From NCBI RefSeq assembly GCF_000934755.1, contig NZ_JYNP01000015.1:80535-144534 (forward strand): a stretch of 64,000 bases of DNA. The letters are read 5' to 3'. The translations under genes and the position numbers were made by a program. The notes under the pieces are model-generated. The model was not told the DNA's origin and did not search any database. It saw nothing but the letters and a program-made list of their open reading frames with translations. How positions within the stretch are numbered: the stretch's first letter is position 1; each line of letters opens with the position of its first letter. This DNA is from Desulfonatronovibrio magnus (GTDB lineage Bacteria; Desulfobacterota; Desulfovibrionia; Desulfovibrionales; Desulfonatronovibrionaceae). This document shows positions 62,846-64,000 of the stretch, piece by piece.

Positions 62846-62922
62846 GGCTGAAGGCTGAAGGCTGAAGGCTGAAGGCTGAAGGCTGAAGGCTGAAGGCTGA
62901 AGGCTGAAGGCTGAAGGCTGAA
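62846..62922. repeat. GGCTGAA heptamer array, eleven units
   Basis: Eleven exact copies of GGCTGAA. The left flank (CAAGGATCGTTAAGT, then CTTTTCA) and the right flank (CTATTGCTTTTGTCAAAGTA) match the array at 52652 in sequence and orientation. It lies at the right edge of the cellulose cluster. Nothing else is seen in 62753-63009. Confidence 0.95.
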
Positions 62923-63009
62923 GATATATGACATTGGCCTATTGCTTTTGTCAAAGTAAAATAGTTTTTCTCATTTTTTGCTACAGGACTGGAACTGTAT
63001 GCAACTAAC

Positions 63010-63534
63010 TTATGTGTACTTAAGAACGCCAATAATTATGGCAGCCATGGTCAAGGACGTTCCAAAAGACCAGATCATAAAGCGATCAATCCTGCTGGTC
63101 AAAGCTTCAAAACGCTTATCAACCTGCTCAAAGCGGGCATTCATATCCATGCGCATTTCTTCAAAACGCTTGTCTACCTGCTCAAAGCGGGCACTCATGT
63201 CCTCTCGCATTTCCACAAAACGCCTGTCTACCTGCTCAAATCGCTTATCAACCTGCTCGAAGCGCTTGTCAACCTGTTCAAAACGGGCATTCATGTCCAG
63301 ACGCAACTCTTCATAACGCTTGTCAGACTGCTCAAAGCGTTTTTCCATCTGAGTAAGGATAGAACGAATCATTTCACGCTGATACTTAAGCTCTTCTTCA
63401 ACTCTGATCATGCGCTCCCGTAGTTCTATCTCATATACTGCGGGCGGTTTGCCAATACTTTGCTCAGCAAGCCACAGTGGCATCTGCTCTTTGAGGTAAT
63501 TAACCTGATCAGCAGAAAATACTGGCTCTGCCAT
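63010..63534 (-). CDS. heptad-repeat coiled-coil membrane protein
   Basis: A 174-aa protein built mainly of repeated heptads RFEQVDK (about residues 66-145), interspersed with longer variants such as RFEEMRMDMNA and RRFVEMREDMSA. It ends with one membrane helix (MIWSFGTSLTMAAIIIGVLKY), so the coiled coil is held at the membrane. The N-terminal 50 residues are charged and helical (LKEQMPLWLAEQSIGKPPAVYEIELRERM). Proteins like this are widespread in anaerobes and resemble the DUF1640-type coiled-coil proteins; I cannot give a firm family. The near-identical heptad codons suggest length variation by slippage. A good ribosome binding site (GGAGGG) precedes the ATG. Confidence 0.85.
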   Translation of the reverse strand: MAEPVFSADQVNYLKEQMPLWLAEQSIGKPPAVYEIELRERMIRVEEELKYQREMIRSILTQMEKRFEQSDKRYEELRLDMNARFEQVDKRFEQVDKRFEQVDRRFVEMREDMSARFEQVDKRFEEMRMDMNARFEQVDKRFEALTSRIDRFMIWSFGTSLTMAAIIIGVLKYT

Positions 63535-63550
63535 TAATAACCCTCCTTGT

Positions 63551-63862
63551 TTAGTAACTTAATCTTGAAACTCTGTCATAAAAAACAAGAAAACTTAAAC
63601 CGCAAAGGCCTCAAAGTTAAAGACAATAAGGAACATATATTTTTGAAAACCGGGTATCGGTTTTCAAAAAGGCTGCCTTTTCATTTGCCGCATGCCTTGT
63701 TAAACAGACGTAGTCTCCGTCGCAGACGGGTTTAACTGGGTTCCCCGGCAAATGAAAAAACTTCTTTCTTCCTTTGCGCCCTTTGCCTGCCCGGTTAAAC
63801 AACGCTGAAAGCGTTCCTGCGCAGCAGGGTTTAACTGGGCGTCTTGAGTGAGTCTTTTTACC
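63551..63862. repeat. dispersed repeat interrupted by two hairpin insertions
   Basis: The copy at 16861-17083 recurs here, but a 52-bp piece (63691-63742) is inserted in its central hairpin loop and a 54-bp piece (63786-63839) after CCTTTG. The two inserts resemble each other: both have TTAAAC near the left and GGGTTTAACTGGG at the right. Just after it stands TTACCCTGATAAC, as in the heptamer-core element. No gene is seen. Confidence 0.85.
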
Positions 63863-63877
63863 CTGATAACCATTTAA

Positions 63878-63960
63878 AAGGCACCTCCCAAGTATAGCTT
63901 GGCAAACAAAAACCGGCTATACAAAGAGGCAATCAACAACTCTAATATGGGAGGTGCCTT
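63878..63960 (+). promoter_or_regulatory. 13-bp inverted repeat covering the transposase ribosome binding site
   Basis: AAGGCACCTCCCA (63878-63890) and TGGGAGGTGCCTT (63948-63960) pair perfectly around 57 bp and end at the base before the transposase ATG. The GGGAGGTG in the right arm is the ribosome binding site. Folding would hide it. It may also mark a subterminal inverted repeat of the insertion sequence. Confidence 0.65.
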
Positions 63961-64000
63961 ATGAAATTGTATGCTGGTTGTGATTTACATTCAACAAATA
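63961..64000 (+). mobile_element. 5' end of IS110-family transposase gene
   Basis: The ATG at 63961 opens MKLYAGCDLHSTN up to the window end. IS110-family (DEDD) transposases typically begin in this way, M-x-L-Y-x-G-x-D-L-H-S-x-N, with Asp8 the first catalytic residue. Only 13 codons are visible. Elements of this family carry a guide (bridge) RNA at one end; the 57 bp inside the inverted repeat is too short to judge. The element left boundary is probably near 63863-63880. Confidence 0.75.

Noticed and set aside
62817..63032. Minus-strand frame reading FSLQPSA repeats
   Set aside because: It is the translation of the GGCTGAA array in its stop-free strand; 7 bp times 3 gives a 7-residue period.

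Overview
The window looks like chromosomal DNA of a Gram-negative, anaerobic deltaproteobacterium (Desulfobacterota), most probably a Desulfovibrionales-type sulfate reducer from a saline habitat. This is an inference from gene content: a tungsten/molybdenum aldehyde:ferredoxin oxidoreductase with its own MoaD and ThiF-like partners, a lysS-lolC-lolD-bamA-ompH-lpxD-fabZ-lpxA-lpxI envelope operon, a sulfate-exporter-type (YeiH) permease, a glycine betaine ABC importer, and several heme-, PAS- and c-di-GMP-type signalling proteins. No rRNA or ribosomal protein gene is present to fix the taxonomy.

Layout. 1-10.7 kb: LysM lipoprotein, an unknown protein, a CDF metal exporter, then leftward glmS-amidase, rdgB and the AOR-moaD-thiF group. 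10.7-12 kb: a gene-free mosaic of dispersed repeats. 12-17.8 kb: a YeiH-type permease with an unusual N-terminal helical domain, a small membrane protein, and three paralogous unknown proteins around a radical SAM/SPASM enzyme. 18-22.4 kb: a GC-rich AAA-ATPase/PD-(D/E)XK protein, then two overlapping genes of FemAB/GNAT-like type, one fused to a TraB/GumN-type domain. 22.5-28.2 kb: a heme c sensor kinase with its sigma-54 response regulator, an orphan flagellar rod-like protein and a MerR regulator. 28.2-38.1 kb: the envelope biogenesis operon. 39-42.2 kb: the glycine betaine importer and tRNA-Asn. 42.6-49.7 kb: a leftward group of two glycosyltransferases, a type I secretion ABC protein, its HlyD adaptor and an HD-GYP protein. 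49.8-52.1 kb: a CHASE/PAS histidine kinase. 53.1-62.8 kb: a cellulose synthase cluster (bcsA-bcsB-bcsZ-bcsC) between an RsbW-like protein and a STAS anti-anti-sigma-like protein. 63-64 kb: a heptad coiled-coil membrane protein, a nested repeat and the start of an IS110-family transposase.

Two features stand out. First, gene arrangements that may be undescribed: the radical SAM/three-paralog group, the acyltransferase/TraB pair, and the cellulose cluster bracketed by partner-switch proteins and by matching repeat arrays. Second, an unusually rich non-coding repeat population: four copies of a palindromic element, inverted mosaic blocks 31 kb apart, a repeat carrying two small hairpin insertions, and at least nine tandem arrays that all have a 7-bp period and mostly fit a NNNTCAG-type unit.

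Functional links (inference): glmS, the lpx genes, bamA and lolCD build the envelope; bcs, the HD-GYP protein, the type I secretion genes and the glycosyltransferases suggest a c-di-GMP-controlled surface or biofilm programme; the betaine importer fits osmotic stress.
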